Assembly (NCBI GenBank): GCA_964486845.1
Contig: CAZAQY010000004.1
Coordinates: 31,530-95,529 of the forward strand
DNA from: Anammoximicrobium sp964486845
Lineage (GTDB): Bacteria; Planctomycetota; Planctomycetia; Pirellulales; Pirellulaceae
DNA: 64,000 nucleotides
Direction: 5' to 3'
Part shown: one piece after another, positions 32,171 to 41,237 of the stretch
Numbering within the stretch: position 1 is the first letter of the stretch
Layout of the letters: each line of letters opens with the position of its first letter
The notes under the pieces: model-generated
What the model was told of the DNA's origin: nothing
Database searches by the model: none
Seen by the model: only the letters and a program-made list of their open reading frames with translations
Program-made: the position numbers and the translations under genes

Positions 32171-35100
32171 ATGAAACGGAATCTGATCTGCTCGTTCGCC
32201 CTGCTGCTCGGAGCATCCGCCGCGGTCTCTGCGGGGGACTGGCCTACGTACTTGGGCGACTATGGACGGACGGGGGCGACGGCGGAGCAGCCGGCGCTGC
32301 CGCTGCGGCAGGCCTGGCTGTTTTCGTCAACGGCCGTTCCGCGGCGCACGTGGACGGAGGCGGTGGGACGGATCATCGAGGGCAAGGAGATCGGCGACCG
32401 CGTGCGGTTCGACGACGCGCTGCAAGTGGCGGTGGTAGGCCCGCGCGTCTTTTTCGGCTCGTCCGTCGACCACCAGGTTCGCTGCTTGGACCTGCACTCC
32501 GGCAAAGAGATCTGGCGCTTCTTTACGGACGCGCCGATTCGGCTGGCCCCCAGCGTCGCGGCGGGCCGGGCGTATGTCGGTTCCGACGACGGTTACACGT
32601 ACTGCCTGGACGCCGAGTCCGGGAGTCTGGTCTGGAAGCAGCGACTGGGGCCGGGCCAGGAATGGTTTCTGGCCCGCGGCGAGATGATCTCCCGCTGGCC
32701 CGTGCGGACCAGCGTGCTGGTTGACGAAGGCGTGGCCTATTTCGGAGCGGGCATTTTTCCGCACGAGAACGTTTACCTGGGCGCGGCCCGCGCCGCCGAC
32801 GGCACGCTGCTGTGGCGAAACGACAACCTCAGCCACCTGGATGCCGGGCGCAACGACCTTTCACCGCAAGGCTACCTGCTGGCGACGGCGGACACGCTGT
32901 ACGTTCCTTCGGGACGGTCGCGTCCCAAGGCCGTCAGTCGAACCACCGGGGAACTCATCGGCGGGGGAGCCGCCGCGCTGAGCCTCGCCAGTACGGCCAT
33001 CGCCGGAACGGACGCGCTGATCGCCGGCGGGCGTCTGCAGTCGTACTCGCTGGGCACGCACCTGGTCGTGGTCGAGGACGCTTACTACGTCACGGCCGGC
33101 CGCGAACTGCTGCGGACCAAGCGAAAAGAATTCACGGCGGCGTGCAACGAGCGTGTCAGGATTGCGAACGAGTTGCGCGATTTGGCCCGCAGACTGCCGG
33201 GCGCCGGCGACCAGGCCGGCGCGATGCGCCAGCGGATGGCGAAGTTGCGCAAGCGCGTGCAGGAAATCGTCGATGTGGGCGTGGTCTGGCGGAGGCCGTG
33301 CGCGGCGGATGCCAGCTTGATCGTCGCGGGCGGCACGGTGTTCGCCGGCGGAGAAGGAAACGTCACCGCGTTCGAGACGGCAGCGGGCCAGGAGATCTGG
33401 AAGGCCGACGTCGAGGGCCAGGCTCGAGGGCTTGCCGTCGCTTCGGGCAACCTCCTGGTCAGTACCACGGCGGGCAAGATCTACTGTTTTGCCGGCACGC
33501 CAGCGGCGGACGCAGCGACCAATGCACCGGCCGGCGCAACGGCTGCGGACCATCCGTTCACGGCGGACGAGTGGACTGCCGTGTACCAGCGTGCCGCCGA
33601 GGAAATTCTGCAAACCACGGGCGTGAAACGGGGGTACTGCCTGGTTGTGGGCAGCCAGCAGGGACGGCTCTCGCTGGAATTGGCGCGCCGCAGCGAGCTG
33701 AAGATCTTCGCCGTCGAGCCGGACGCAAAGAAGGTCCAGGAATCTCGCCATTGGCTGGCGGCAGCGGGTCTGTACGGCCATCGCATCACGGTGCATCAGG
33801 CCGATCTGGACGCGATTCCGTACTCGAACTATTTTGCCAATCTGATCGTCTCGGACAGCTTGCTTTCGACGGGTGCGATTCCGGGCGACCCGGAAAAACT
33901 GGCTCGGCACCTCAAACCGGCCGGCGGCGTCATCGCCCTGGGCCGTCCTGCCGGCGCGCCGGGCGAGGCCTTGTCGGAGACGGCGGCGAGAGCCTGGCTG
34001 GCGAAGATGCCCATCGCCGATCAGAGCGTCGTCCGGACCGTCGGATCGTGGGTCACGTTGACTCGCGGGATGCTGCCCGGCGCGGGCCGGTGGACGCACC
34101 AGTATGCCGATCCGGGCAATACGGCCAGCAGCGACGACACGCTGGTCAAGGGCGGCCTGGGAGTGCTCTGGTACGGCGACCCGGGACCGGACCTGATGGT
34201 CAACCGCCACTTGGGAGCCGTCGGCCCGCTGGTCCTCAATGGGCGGATGTTCGTGCAGGGCGAAAACAGCCTGATGGCTTACGATGCGTTCAACGGGCAG
34301 CTGTTGTGGAAGGTGGAAAACCCGCAGTCGATTCGCACCGGGGTCTACCAGAATCGAAACCCCGGCAACCTGGCAGCCACGGACGAGCGGGTGTTTCACA
34401 TGGCTCGCACCAAGGTCTACGAACACGATGCGGCGACGGGGGAAGTCAAACGCGTTCACGAACTGCCGCCGTCCGTCGATTCCAAGACCCACGAGTGGGG
34501 CTACGTCGCGATCCGTGACGGCGTGCTGTTCGGCACGGCAACTACGCGGCCGGAATTCATCGAATTGAATCTCCGCCGGCGGGGCAATCCGGGCGACGCG
34601 GCCACCGACAGCATCTTTGCGATCGACGCGGCCGGCGGCAAGCATTTGTGGGAGTACCAGGGCCAGAGCATCAACTTCCAAACCATCGCCATCGGGCCGG
34701 ACCGGGTTTTCTTCATCGACAGTTCGGTGACAAGCGAGCAGCGGGAAGCGATCCTGCGGCAGGACAAGAGCGAGCTGGAACGTCTGGAAGGCGCCGCCCG
34801 CCAGAACGCCGAAGACCGCCTGAAGGCCCTCGACGTGCGGCTGGCCGTCGCCCTGGACGCGGCCACCGGCAAGGAACTCTGGTCCACGCCGGTGGACGTC
34901 ACCGACTGCAGCGAGATCGGCATTGGCGGCGGCAAGCTGACGATGATGTACCACGACGGCGTGCTGATCCTGTGCGGAGCCAACGCCAACGGGCACTTCT
35001 GGAAGCAGTTCGTGGCCGGCGACTTCTCCCGCCGCCGGCTGGTGGCGCTGTGCGCGCAGGACGGGTACAAGATGTGGGCCAAGGACGCCAATTACCGGCA

Positions 35101-36064
35101 CCGGCCCATCATCGTGGGCGACCGGGTGATCGCCGAGCCGTGGGCCTTCGACTTGAAATCGGGCGAGCAGAAGACGCGCGAACATCCGGTGACCGGAGCG
35201 GCCGTGCCGTGGAGCTTCATGCGGCCGGGGCACCACTGCGGCGCGATTTCGGCGTGCGCCAACATGCTGCTGTTCCGCAGCGGCTACACGGGGTTCTACG
35301 ACCTGTTGAGTGACGCCGGCACGCAGCACTTTTCCGGGCATCGCCCCGGTTGCTGGATCAATGCCATTCCGGCCAGCGGCCTGGTGGTGATTCCCGAAGC
35401 CAGCGCCGGCTGCGTGTGCATGTTCTCGATCGCCTCGACGATCGTCATGGAACCGCGCGAGGCGCGCCGGCCGTGGAGTCTGTACAGCGGCGTGGGACCC
35501 ACGACTCCGGTCCGGCAGATGTCGCTGAACTTCGGCGCGCCGGGGGACCGGCGGGACAAGCAGGGCAAGCTGTGGCTCGCGTACCCGCGGCCCACGCCGA
35601 ACCCGTCGCTGGAGACGAGCCTGGATCTCAAGCTGCAGTTCGAGACCGAGTTCCAACCTGGGGGAGGTTTCTTCACCGCGGACGGAGACGCTTCAGAACG
35701 CAGTCCGTCACAGTGGGCCTGGGTTGTTTCTTCCGGGGCTCGGGGCGTAAAACGCCTCGCGCTGCCGCTGCGGGGCGCCGGCGACGGTCCAGGCACCTAC
35801 CACCTGCGGCTCGTCTTTGCCCGTGCGGCAGGCGACCAGCCCGGCCGGCGCGTCTTCGACGTGCGCGTCCAAGGTGAGTTGGCCTGCCAAGGGGTGGACG
35901 CCGCCGCTGCGTCCGGCAACTCCGACGGCTTCGCCGTGCGGGAGGTCAAAAACGTTCCCGTGGCGGACCGGCTCGTGATCGAATTCGTCTCCGCCGACGC
36001 CTCGCCGGCACCCGTGCAGATGCCGATTCTGTGCGGCCTGGAAGTGGAACGTTCGAGCCCCTGA
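32171..36064 (+). CDS. Exported PQQ-like beta-propeller protein with an embedded methyltransferase-fold domain
   Basis: A 1297-residue protein with a signal peptide (SFALLLGASAAVSAG). Domain order: a first PQQ-like propeller (about 25-440; DWPTYLGDYGRTG, CLDLHSGKEIWRF), a SAM-methyltransferase-like Rossmann domain (about 470-630; CLVVGSQQGRLSLELARR, AVEPDAKKV, ANLIVSDSLLSTG), a second propeller (about 640-1130; YDAFNGQLLWKVEN, IFAIDAAGGKHLWEY) and a malectin-like beta-sandwich C-terminus (about 1150-1297). Blades match PQQ alcohol dehydrogenase repeats, but PQQ-ligand cysteines are not evident. A methyltransferase fold outside the cytoplasm is odd because SAM is not expected there; it may bind another ligand. 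Coupled to the upstream Gfo/Idh gene. Confidence 0.82.
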   Translation: MKRNLICSFALLLGASAAVSAGDWPTYLGDYGRTGATAEQPALPLRQAWLFSSTAVPRRTWTEAVGRIIEGKEIGDRVRFDDALQVAVVGPRVFFGSSVDHQVRCLDLHSGKEIWRFFTDAPIRLAPSVAAGRAYVGSDDGYTYCLDAESGSLVWKQRLGPGQEWFLARGEMISRWPVRTSVLVDEGVAYFGAGIFPHENVYLGAARAADGTLLWRNDNLSHLDAGRNDLSPQGYLLATADTLYVPSGRSRPKAVSRTTGELIGGGAAALSLASTAIAGTDALIAGGRLQSYSLGTHLVVVEDAYYVTAGRELLRTKRKEFTAACNERVRIANELRDLARRLPGAGDQAGAMRQRMAKLRKRVQEIVDVGVVWRRPCAADASLIVAGGTVFAGGEGNVTAFETAAGQEIWKADVEGQARGLAVASGNLLVSTTAGKIYCFAGTPAADAATNAPAGATAADHPFTADEWTAVYQRAAEEILQTTGVKRGYCLVVGSQQGRLSLELARRSELKIFAVEPDAKKVQESRHWLAAAGLYGHRITVHQADLDAIPYSNYFANLIVSDSLLSTGAIPGDPEKLARHLKPAGGVIALGRPAGAPGEALSETAARAWLAKMPIADQSVVRTVGSWVTLTRGMLPGAGRWTHQYADPGNTASSDDTLVKGGLGVLWYGDPGPDLMVNRHLGAVGPLVLNGRMFVQGENSLMAYDAFNGQLLWKVENPQSIRTGVYQNRNPGNLAATDERVFHMARTKVYEHDAATGEVKRVHELPPSVDSKTHEWGYVAIRDGVLFGTATTRPEFIELNLRRRGNPGDAATDSIFAIDAAGGKHLWEYQGQSINFQTIAIGPDRVFFIDSSVTSEQREAILRQDKSELERLEGAARQNAEDRLKALDVRLAVALDAATGKELWSTPVDVTDCSEIGIGGGKLTMMYHDGVLILCGANANGHFWKQFVAGDFSRRRLVALCAQDGYKMWAKDANYRHRPIIVGDRVIAEPWAFDLKSGEQKTREHPVTGAAVPWSFMRPGHHCGAISACANMLLFRSGYTGFYDLLSDAGTQHFSGHRPGCWINAIPASGLVVIPEASAGCVCMFSIASTIVMEPREARRPWSLYSGVGPTTPVRQMSLNFGAPGDRRDKQGKLWLAYPRPTPNPSLETSLDLKLQFETEFQPGGGFFTADGDASERSPSQWAWVVSSGARGVKRLALPLRGAGDGPGTYHLRLVFARAAGDQPGRRVFDVRVQGELACQGVDAAAASGNSDGFAVREVKNVPVADRLVIEFVSADASPAPVQMPILCGLEVERSSP

Positions 36065-36073
36065 TGGCCGCGA

Positions 36074-36853
36074 TCAGTCGTAGATCCCTTTCATCTGCCA
36101 GGCGTCGAACGATTTCAGTTCGCCGTCCTGGCCCTGGGCGCGGAGCGATACGCCGAGGCTGTCTTCGCGGCCGGGATACACGCGGACCGCGACGCACTGC
36201 CGCCCGTTGACGAAGACCTCCACCACGCTGCGGTCGACAAACACGCGCAGCCGGAGCGGTTCGTTCTTGTCCAGGAACACCGGGGCCGTTTCCGGCGCTC
36301 GCGAACGCACGTCCGGCAACTGCGACGAGTATGACGAATCGATCGTGATCGAACTGAGCTGCCGTCCCTGCCAGAAGCACAGCCCGTTGGGATCGTTCAG
36401 CGAGCCCTCGGGGTTGACGTAGTGGTAGATCGGCCGATGCGGATCGCCCGCCAGCGCCTTTCGCGACTGGAGCATCCGCAACAGCAGCGGATTGGTCTTC
36501 AGTTGGGCTTCCTGTTCTTCCAGCGTGTCCGCAAAGGTGAATTGGGGAACCTTGGACGTGCGATCGCCGGACATGACTCGCGCAAAGTCGGGATCGGTGG
36601 GCGTGCGCAGTTCGTCGCACTGGAAAATGTGATCGGCGTTGATGTGCCCCCAACCGCCGGAGGCGGCGTCGACGATCTGCAGCGTAGCCGTCTTGCCCGC
36701 AAACTCCGCGACGTCCCAACCGTGCCAGTCCAGCGCTTCCTGGTTCTTGTCGTCCTTCGACCTTATTGCCGGGCGACACATTGGCTTGGCCGTTTCGCAT
36801 ATCGGCCAGACGCAAGTACACGATAGCGCGAAAATGAACCAGCGGTATTTCAT
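36074..36853 (-). pseudogene. GH32 fructan hydrolase with large in-frame deletions
   Basis: A 259-residue open frame made of pieces of a GH32 protein. After a short signal-like start comes the end of an N-terminal lectin-like domain (LQIVDAASGGWGHINADHI), then the GH32 start HYVNPEGSLNDPNGLCFW with the nucleophile-bearing NDPNG, and then directly the C-terminal beta-sandwich (RLRVFVDRSVVEVFVNGRQ). The roughly 300 residues between, with the RDP and EC catalytic motifs, are gone, as is most of the N-terminal domain. The frame is kept across both joints, so a protein could be made, but it cannot be an active fructanase. A vestige is most likely; a carbohydrate-binding role is possible. Confidence 0.75.
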
Positions 36854-37095
36854 GTGCCGCCCTCATGTTGTGGTGAGTGGGAACGCAAGCCTCGGCGAAC
36901 GGTCCATCAGTTCGCGCCGGCATCTCAGGCGACCATGTCACGGCGTGCAGGCCGGGCCCCAATTGCCAACTGCGAATCTGATGGTGCTGGTACAGTATCC
37001 GTCTGACTCGCGGCCGCCGCAATGAGACGGCGGACAGAAACGATCGCCTGCCTCCGGCCGCAGGAATCGGAGCCGTTCCGATTCACCACGCTGCC

Positions 37096-37124
37096 TTGAC
37101 GTTCGAGTCAACCTCGGCTAGGCT
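37096..37124 (+). promoter_or_regulatory. Promoter candidate giving a leaderless or near-leaderless transcript
   Basis: TTGACG (37096-37101), a 17-nt spacer and TAGGCT (37119-37124). The ATG of the HExxH gene is at 37133, only 8 nt past the -10 box, so a transcript from here would start at or next to the start codon. Confidence 0.4.
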
Positions 37125-37132
37125 GGGAGAGG

Positions 37133-37624
37133 ATGACGAAGCAACACCCCGAGCCAATTCCGGCGACGGAACACCGGCACCGACTTCGCCGAGTTACGGA
37201 GATCGCTCGGCGCTTCGGTTTTGCTGGGCGTATCGACTACCGGCACGTGCGGAGCAACGCTGGCGGAGCCCAGTACGGATTGGGCTCGTCGGTCGCGCAC
37301 GATTTGCTGGTGATCTATGCCGAAGCATTTGTGAGAGACGCCGACCCGGAGGATTTCTCGCTGGAAGCTCTGGTTGCGCACGAGTGTGGCCATCAACTTG
37401 TGCATCGAAACGCCGATTGGCAGCGAGTTCTGACGGGACCGATAACGTCAGCGGCGGAGGAGGTGCTGGCCTCGGTGGCAGGATCCGTGCTCGTGGAGCG
37501 TCCCGCCGACCGCGAGAACCTGGTACTCAAGGCCATCCACGATGCGGTGAGATGCGGCTTGGACTTCGACGCTGCCAGCCAGTTGGTTTTCGAGTTGCGG
37601 CGACTGCTGGAGAAGATGCGATGA
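37133..37624 (+). CDS. ImmA/IrrE-like zinc metallopeptidase
   Basis: A 163-residue soluble protein with the zinc motif HECGH (His83, Glu84, His87) in ALVAHECGHQLVHR and a glutamate pair in SAAEEVLASV (about 109-110) as a likely third ligand. Together these are typical of small gluzincin-type proteins related to ImmA/IrrE, which cleave repressors in mobile elements or stress responses. No DNA-binding domain is attached. Its stop overlaps the start of the next small gene (ATGATG/TGA), so the two are translated together. The -10 box lies unusually near the start codon. Confidence 0.75.
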   Translation: MTKQHPEPIPATEHRHRLRRVTEIARRFGFAGRIDYRHVRSNAGGAQYGLGSSVAHDLLVIYAEAFVRDADPEDFSLEALVAHECGHQLVHRNADWQRVLTGPITSAAEEVLASVAGSVLVERPADRENLVLKAIHDAVRCGLDFDAASQLVFELRRLLEKMR

Positions 37625-37830
37625 TGGGGAACAAGAAACTTGCACAAATCCGGGACGAACTGGCACAGGAAATCGAGCGTGCCGGCCTGGAACCCGCGGA
37701 ATGGTGTCAACGGCAATTGCAGAGACTGGAAGCTAAGACGCGTCCGGATCCCGCTGATCTGGAATCCCTCCGGTTGATTCGTGATGCTCTGGCATCGCTA
37801 CGCGAGCCGCTTCATGTCGGCGCCGAGTGA
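37621..37830 (+). CDS. Small helical partner of the HExxH protein
   Basis: A 69-residue protein (start MMGNKKLAQIRDELAQEI) predicted to be almost wholly helical, acidic and soluble, with no known domain. It begins inside the stop region of the metallopeptidase gene, so coupled translation is likely. Pairing of a small protease-like protein with a short helical protein recalls toxin-antitoxin or protease-adaptor modules, but no evidence beyond gene order is available. Confidence 0.6.
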   Translation: MMGNKKLAQIRDELAQEIERAGLEPAEWCQRQLQRLEAKTRPDPADLESLRLIRDALASLREPLHVGAE

Positions 37831-37993
37831 TCGGGGCAGTCGAGCAGCGAAACAATCCTCGTGCGATTCGGATGCTTCGAGCACCTCCATGATGCTTCTC
37901 AGCCAGCGACTCGACAACTTGATGTCGGTCTTTCGCCCGTGAAGGACCCGTGTCCCAGTACTCCAATTCTCTCTCAACGGACAGGAGCGATCG

Positions 37994-39388
37994 ATGAGAC
38001 AGTACTTCCTTGCTTGCGTTTTGGCCATGTTTGCCGCCCTCGGAGCCGTTGGCGATGGCCGTACTGCAACGGCTCAGACTGCCGAGACCGCGGCGGTCAA
38101 GATTGCCACGTTCGACGTGGACGCGACACCGCCCTTGGGCTCGGCGATGGCTTACGACCCCGTCAAACGGCTGGGCGAATTGACGCTCCGTTGCCGCGGC
38201 ATTGTCTTGATCGGCGCGGACAAACCGATGGTCGTGTGCGCGGTGGACTGGATCGGCATCGCCAATGAAGGACAAGACGCCTTTCGCGATGCGCTGGCCG
38301 AGGCGGCGGGAACGATTCGCGACCGCGTGGCGGTACACACGGTACACCAGCACGATGCGCCGGGCTGCGATTTCACTGCGGAGGGGATCATTCGCGAACT
38401 CGGTTTAGCGGATTACGGCCGCTTCGAGGGGACCTTTCATCGCCAGGTCATTCAGCGCGCCGCCGGCGCCATCCGCGCGGCGCTGCCTGCGGCTCAGGCC
38501 GTGACCCATTACGGGTGGGGCGCGGCGGAGGTGAAAGAGGTCGCGTCCAACCGCCGCATTCTGGGACCGGACGGCCGCGTCCGGGCGACGCGTTACACTA
38601 CCACGCGAGACCCCGCGCTGCGCGCCGAGCCGGAGGGAGTGATTGACCCGCAAGTATGCTTGCTTTCCTTCTGGAACGAGGACCGGCCGCTGGCCGTGCT
38701 CAGCTACTATGCGTGCCATCCGCAGAGCTACTACCGCACCGGTGTACCCAGCCCCGACTTTCCCGGCATCGCGCGCTTCATTCGCGGCCAGGACGTCCCC
38801 GACGCCCTGCACGTCCACTTCAACGGTGCGGGCGGCAACATTGGCGCCGGCAAATACAACGACGGCGCCAAGGAAAACCGCATGCGGCTCGCGGAGCGTC
38901 TGGCGGACGGCATGAAGCAAGCCTATGACGCGACCGAAAGACGCCCGCTGGCCGCCGGCGATCTCGGCTGGCAGACGGTGCCCGTACGTTTGCCCGTCGC
39001 GGCGCATTTGAAAAAGGAGGAGCTGATCCAGGCCTTGAAGACGGAACCCGCACGCGGCTACATCGCCAAGGCCGACCAGTTGGCATGGCTGCAGCGCTGC
39101 GAGGCGGGCCACGCCATCGACATCGCCTGCTTGCGGGTCGGCCAGGCGCGCGTGCTGCACATGCCGGGCGAGCTACTTGTCGAGTACCAACTCGCCGCCA
39201 AGGCGATGCGTCCCGATCTGCACGTCGCGATGGCGGCCTACGGCGAGTACGGTCCCGGTTACATCGGCCCCGCCGCGGCGTATGCTGAAGGCGGCTACGA
39301 AACGAGCCCCGGAGCCAGCAACGTGACCCCCGAAGCCGAGCCAATCTTGACCGCGGCGATGAAGGAATTGCTCGAGGTGAAGCCCTGA
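37994..39388 (+). CDS. Secreted neutral/alkaline non-lysosomal ceramidase-like protein
   Basis: A 464-residue protein with a signal peptide (about 1-28). It carries the N-terminal metal-binding domain features of the ceramidase-like family: ATFDVDATPPLG, AVHTVHQHDAPGC with likely zinc-ligand histidines, LSYYACHPQSYYRTG and HFNGAGGNIGAGKYND. Planctomycetes have many paralogs that are much shorter than true ceramidases and are not proven to act on lipids. AGGAG lies 6 nt before the ATG. The enzyme is expected outside the cytoplasm; hydrolysis of an amide in a lipid or amino sugar is the family expectation, the substrate unknown. Confidence 0.8.
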   Translation: MRQYFLACVLAMFAALGAVGDGRTATAQTAETAAVKIATFDVDATPPLGSAMAYDPVKRLGELTLRCRGIVLIGADKPMVVCAVDWIGIANEGQDAFRDALAEAAGTIRDRVAVHTVHQHDAPGCDFTAEGIIRELGLADYGRFEGTFHRQVIQRAAGAIRAALPAAQAVTHYGWGAAEVKEVASNRRILGPDGRVRATRYTTTRDPALRAEPEGVIDPQVCLLSFWNEDRPLAVLSYYACHPQSYYRTGVPSPDFPGIARFIRGQDVPDALHVHFNGAGGNIGAGKYNDGAKENRMRLAERLADGMKQAYDATERRPLAAGDLGWQTVPVRLPVAAHLKKEELIQALKTEPARGYIAKADQLAWLQRCEAGHAIDIACLRVGQARVLHMPGELLVEYQLAAKAMRPDLHVAMAAYGEYGPGYIGPAAAYAEGGYETSPGASNVTPEAEPILTAAMKELLEVKP

Positions 39389-39475
39389 TGCGGTTGATCG
39401 CGGCACTGGCGAGCAGGAACGACCAAGACCGTTCGCTGCTCGAGGACGCCCTCCAGTACAATAGCAGCGGGGCCC

Positions 39476-39506
39476 TTGCACAAAGTCCCGCGGAAATGAC
39501 TATAAT
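39476..39506 (+). promoter_or_regulatory. Promoter candidate for the TIM-barrel gene
   Basis: TTGCAC (39476-39481), a 19-nt spacer and a perfect TATAAT (39501-39506) lie 92 nt before the ATG at 39599. The spacer is longer than ideal. Confidence 0.5.
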
Positions 39507-39598
39507 CATCGCTGTGATACGGGCCTGTTGAGTTCGTGTCTGTCCAGGCCGAGCAATCACCTCGTTTACCACCCCCGACTGAACACCAGGAGAAACGC

Positions 39599-40453
39599 AT
39601 GAACCTCTCACGACGACAAATGCTCCAGTTGACCGCCGGCGCGGCCGCCACGTCGATCTTGGGTACCCGATGGGCTCAGCCCGCTGGGGCCGCTCCGGCG
39701 AAGAAGATCCCGATCGGACTGGAACTCTGGTCCGTCCGGCAACTGTGCGAGAAGCAGCTGCCGATGGTGCTGAAGGCCGTTGGCCAGATGGGCTACGACG
39801 CCGTCGAATTGGCGCACAGCTACTACGGTTACGATGCGGCCGCGTGGCGCAAGCTGCTGGATGAGAACGGCTTGAAGAGCTGCGGAATGCACATGGGGCT
39901 GCCCGCCTTACAGGGCGAGAACTTCCAGAAGACCGTCGAGATGCACAAGGTGATCGGCACGCCATACCTGATTGTCGCCTCCCTGCCCCACAAGAGTCTC
40001 GCCTCGATGCAGGCGATCACCGAGACCGGCAAGGTGTTCAACGAGTTGTCCGAGCGGCTCAAACCGCACGGGATGCAGATCGGCTATCACTGCCACGGCG
40101 GCGACTTTGCCAAGGTGGAAGGCCGGACGGCCTGGGAACTGTTCGGCGAAAACACCAACGCCGACGTCCTGCTGCAATTGGACATCGGCAATTGCCTGGG
40201 CGGCGGCGGCGACGCGATCGGCATGTTGAGGAAGTTCCCCGGCCGCTCCGCCAGCATCCACATCAAGGACCACGGCGGCAAGCCGGGGGCTGTGTTCGGC
40301 GAGGGCACGGTCAACTGGAAGGAAGTGTTCGAGATCTGCGAGACGACCGGCGGAACCGAGCTGTACATCATCGAAGAGGAAGGCCGGGCGGGCCCCGAAG
40401 CGTTGGACGACGTGCGCCGCGCGCTCCAAAACTTCCGCAAGATGGGCAAGTAA
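39599..40453 (+). CDS. Tat-exported sugar phosphate isomerase/epimerase-like TIM-barrel protein
   Basis: A 284-residue protein with a twin-arginine-like signal (LSRRQMLQLTAGAAATSIL) and an AP-endonuclease-2-type TIM barrel: GLELWSVRQL, GYDAVELAHSYYGY, GMHMGLPAL, IGYHCHGGDF, LQLDIGNCLGGGGD and SIHIKDHGG. The Glu, Asp, His and Glu metal ligands of sugar epimerases of this superfamily are at the expected places (VELA, LDIGN, HIKDH, IIEEEG). AGGAG lies 6 nt before ATG 39599; an upstream in-frame start has no ribosome site. Exported members are common in planctomycetes beside Gfo/Idh and DUF1080 genes, and some such pairs act on 3-keto-sugars. Confidence 0.85.
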   Translation: MNLSRRQMLQLTAGAAATSILGTRWAQPAGAAPAKKIPIGLELWSVRQLCEKQLPMVLKAVGQMGYDAVELAHSYYGYDAAAWRKLLDENGLKSCGMHMGLPALQGENFQKTVEMHKVIGTPYLIVASLPHKSLASMQAITETGKVFNELSERLKPHGMQIGYHCHGGDFAKVEGRTAWELFGENTNADVLLQLDIGNCLGGGGDAIGMLRKFPGRSASIHIKDHGGKPGAVFGEGTVNWKEVFEICETTGGTELYIIEEEGRAGPEALDDVRRALQNFRKMGK

Positions 40454-40522
40454 TCCGACTTGCTCCCTCCGGCGAACGGTGAGGCGTTAGCCCACCGGTC
40501 GCCGGGTTCTGAGTCAACCATC

Positions 40523-41233
40523 TCACCACGCCCGCGTGCGTTTGAACGCGTGATGCGCCCGGAATGCTTCGGCTGCCGCGACGCCGGCCTGCGCGCCTCG
40601 CGCGGATGCCTGCTGCCGCATCAGCTCCAGGACCGGCGAAAAATCGCGGTCGGCGCCGCGCGCCGCCTGGCTCCGATGACATCCTAACATGGCTTCCTTG
40701 AGCGTCATGAAGTCGGTGACGTCGACGTAAAAGCCGGGCTCGAAGCCGCTCATGGTCAAGGTGTCCATCCACCACAGGGCCGGCGATACGGGCAGCGGGG
40801 GCGACTTCGTTTTCTGTCCGCGCGCGGCGCAGAACCACGAAGCCGCTTCGGCGATTCCGGACGCGGCGCGATGGTCGGGATGATAGTCCGCCCCGTTGTG
40901 CGCCAGCACGAGCGACGGACGAAACCGGCGGTAGATCTCCGTCAGCCGCAGCCGCGTCGGCCGGTCGTCGGCCAGCGTCCCGTCCGGAACGCGGCCCCAA
41001 AACAGGTCGGCCCCCAGCAATCGGGCGGCGGCATTCATCTCGCCGCGGCGCACCGCCGCCAGACGCGGGATGGGTTGCGGCGGCTGGCCTTTGTCGCCCA
41101 AGCACAGCACCGCGATGCCGACCGCCGCGCCGCCCGCCCGTGCGCGGGCCAGCGTTCCGGCGCACAGTAATTCCGCGTCGTCGGGATGAGCGACAACGGC
41201 CAGCACGCGCTCGTTCGCAAAGTCCAGTCTCAT
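40523..41233 (-). CDS. PIG-L/LmbE-type zinc deacetylase
   Basis: A 236-residue PIG-L family N-deacetylase. The zinc motif AHPDDAE (His16, Asp18, Asp19) lies at the N-terminus and the second ligand region YHPDHRAAS follows. Family members remove acetyl from N-acetylglucosamine in GPI, mycothiol or bacillithiol pathways or from chitooligosaccharides. Its start is 4 bp after the nagB stop, so the two are co-translated, which suggests GlcNAc-type substrates: deacetylation here, deamination by NagB. No signal peptide is present. Confidence 0.88.
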   Translation of the reverse strand: MRLDFANERVLAVVAHPDDAELLCAGTLARARAGGAAVGIAVLCLGDKGQPPQPIPRLAAVRRGEMNAAARLLGADLFWGRVPDGTLADDRPTRLRLTEIYRRFRPSLVLAHNGADYHPDHRAASGIAEAASWFCAARGQKTKSPPLPVSPALWWMDTLTMSGFEPGFYVDVTDFMTLKEAMLGCHRSQAARGADRDFSPVLELMRQQASARGAQAGVAAAEAFRAHHAFKRTRAW

Positions 41234-41237
41234 GGGG

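Noticed and set aside
32861..35656. Minus-strand frame of 931 codons opposite the PQQ protein
   Set aside because: Antisense shadow caused by GC-rich codon use; composition is biased to Arg, Ala, Gln and His with no motif.
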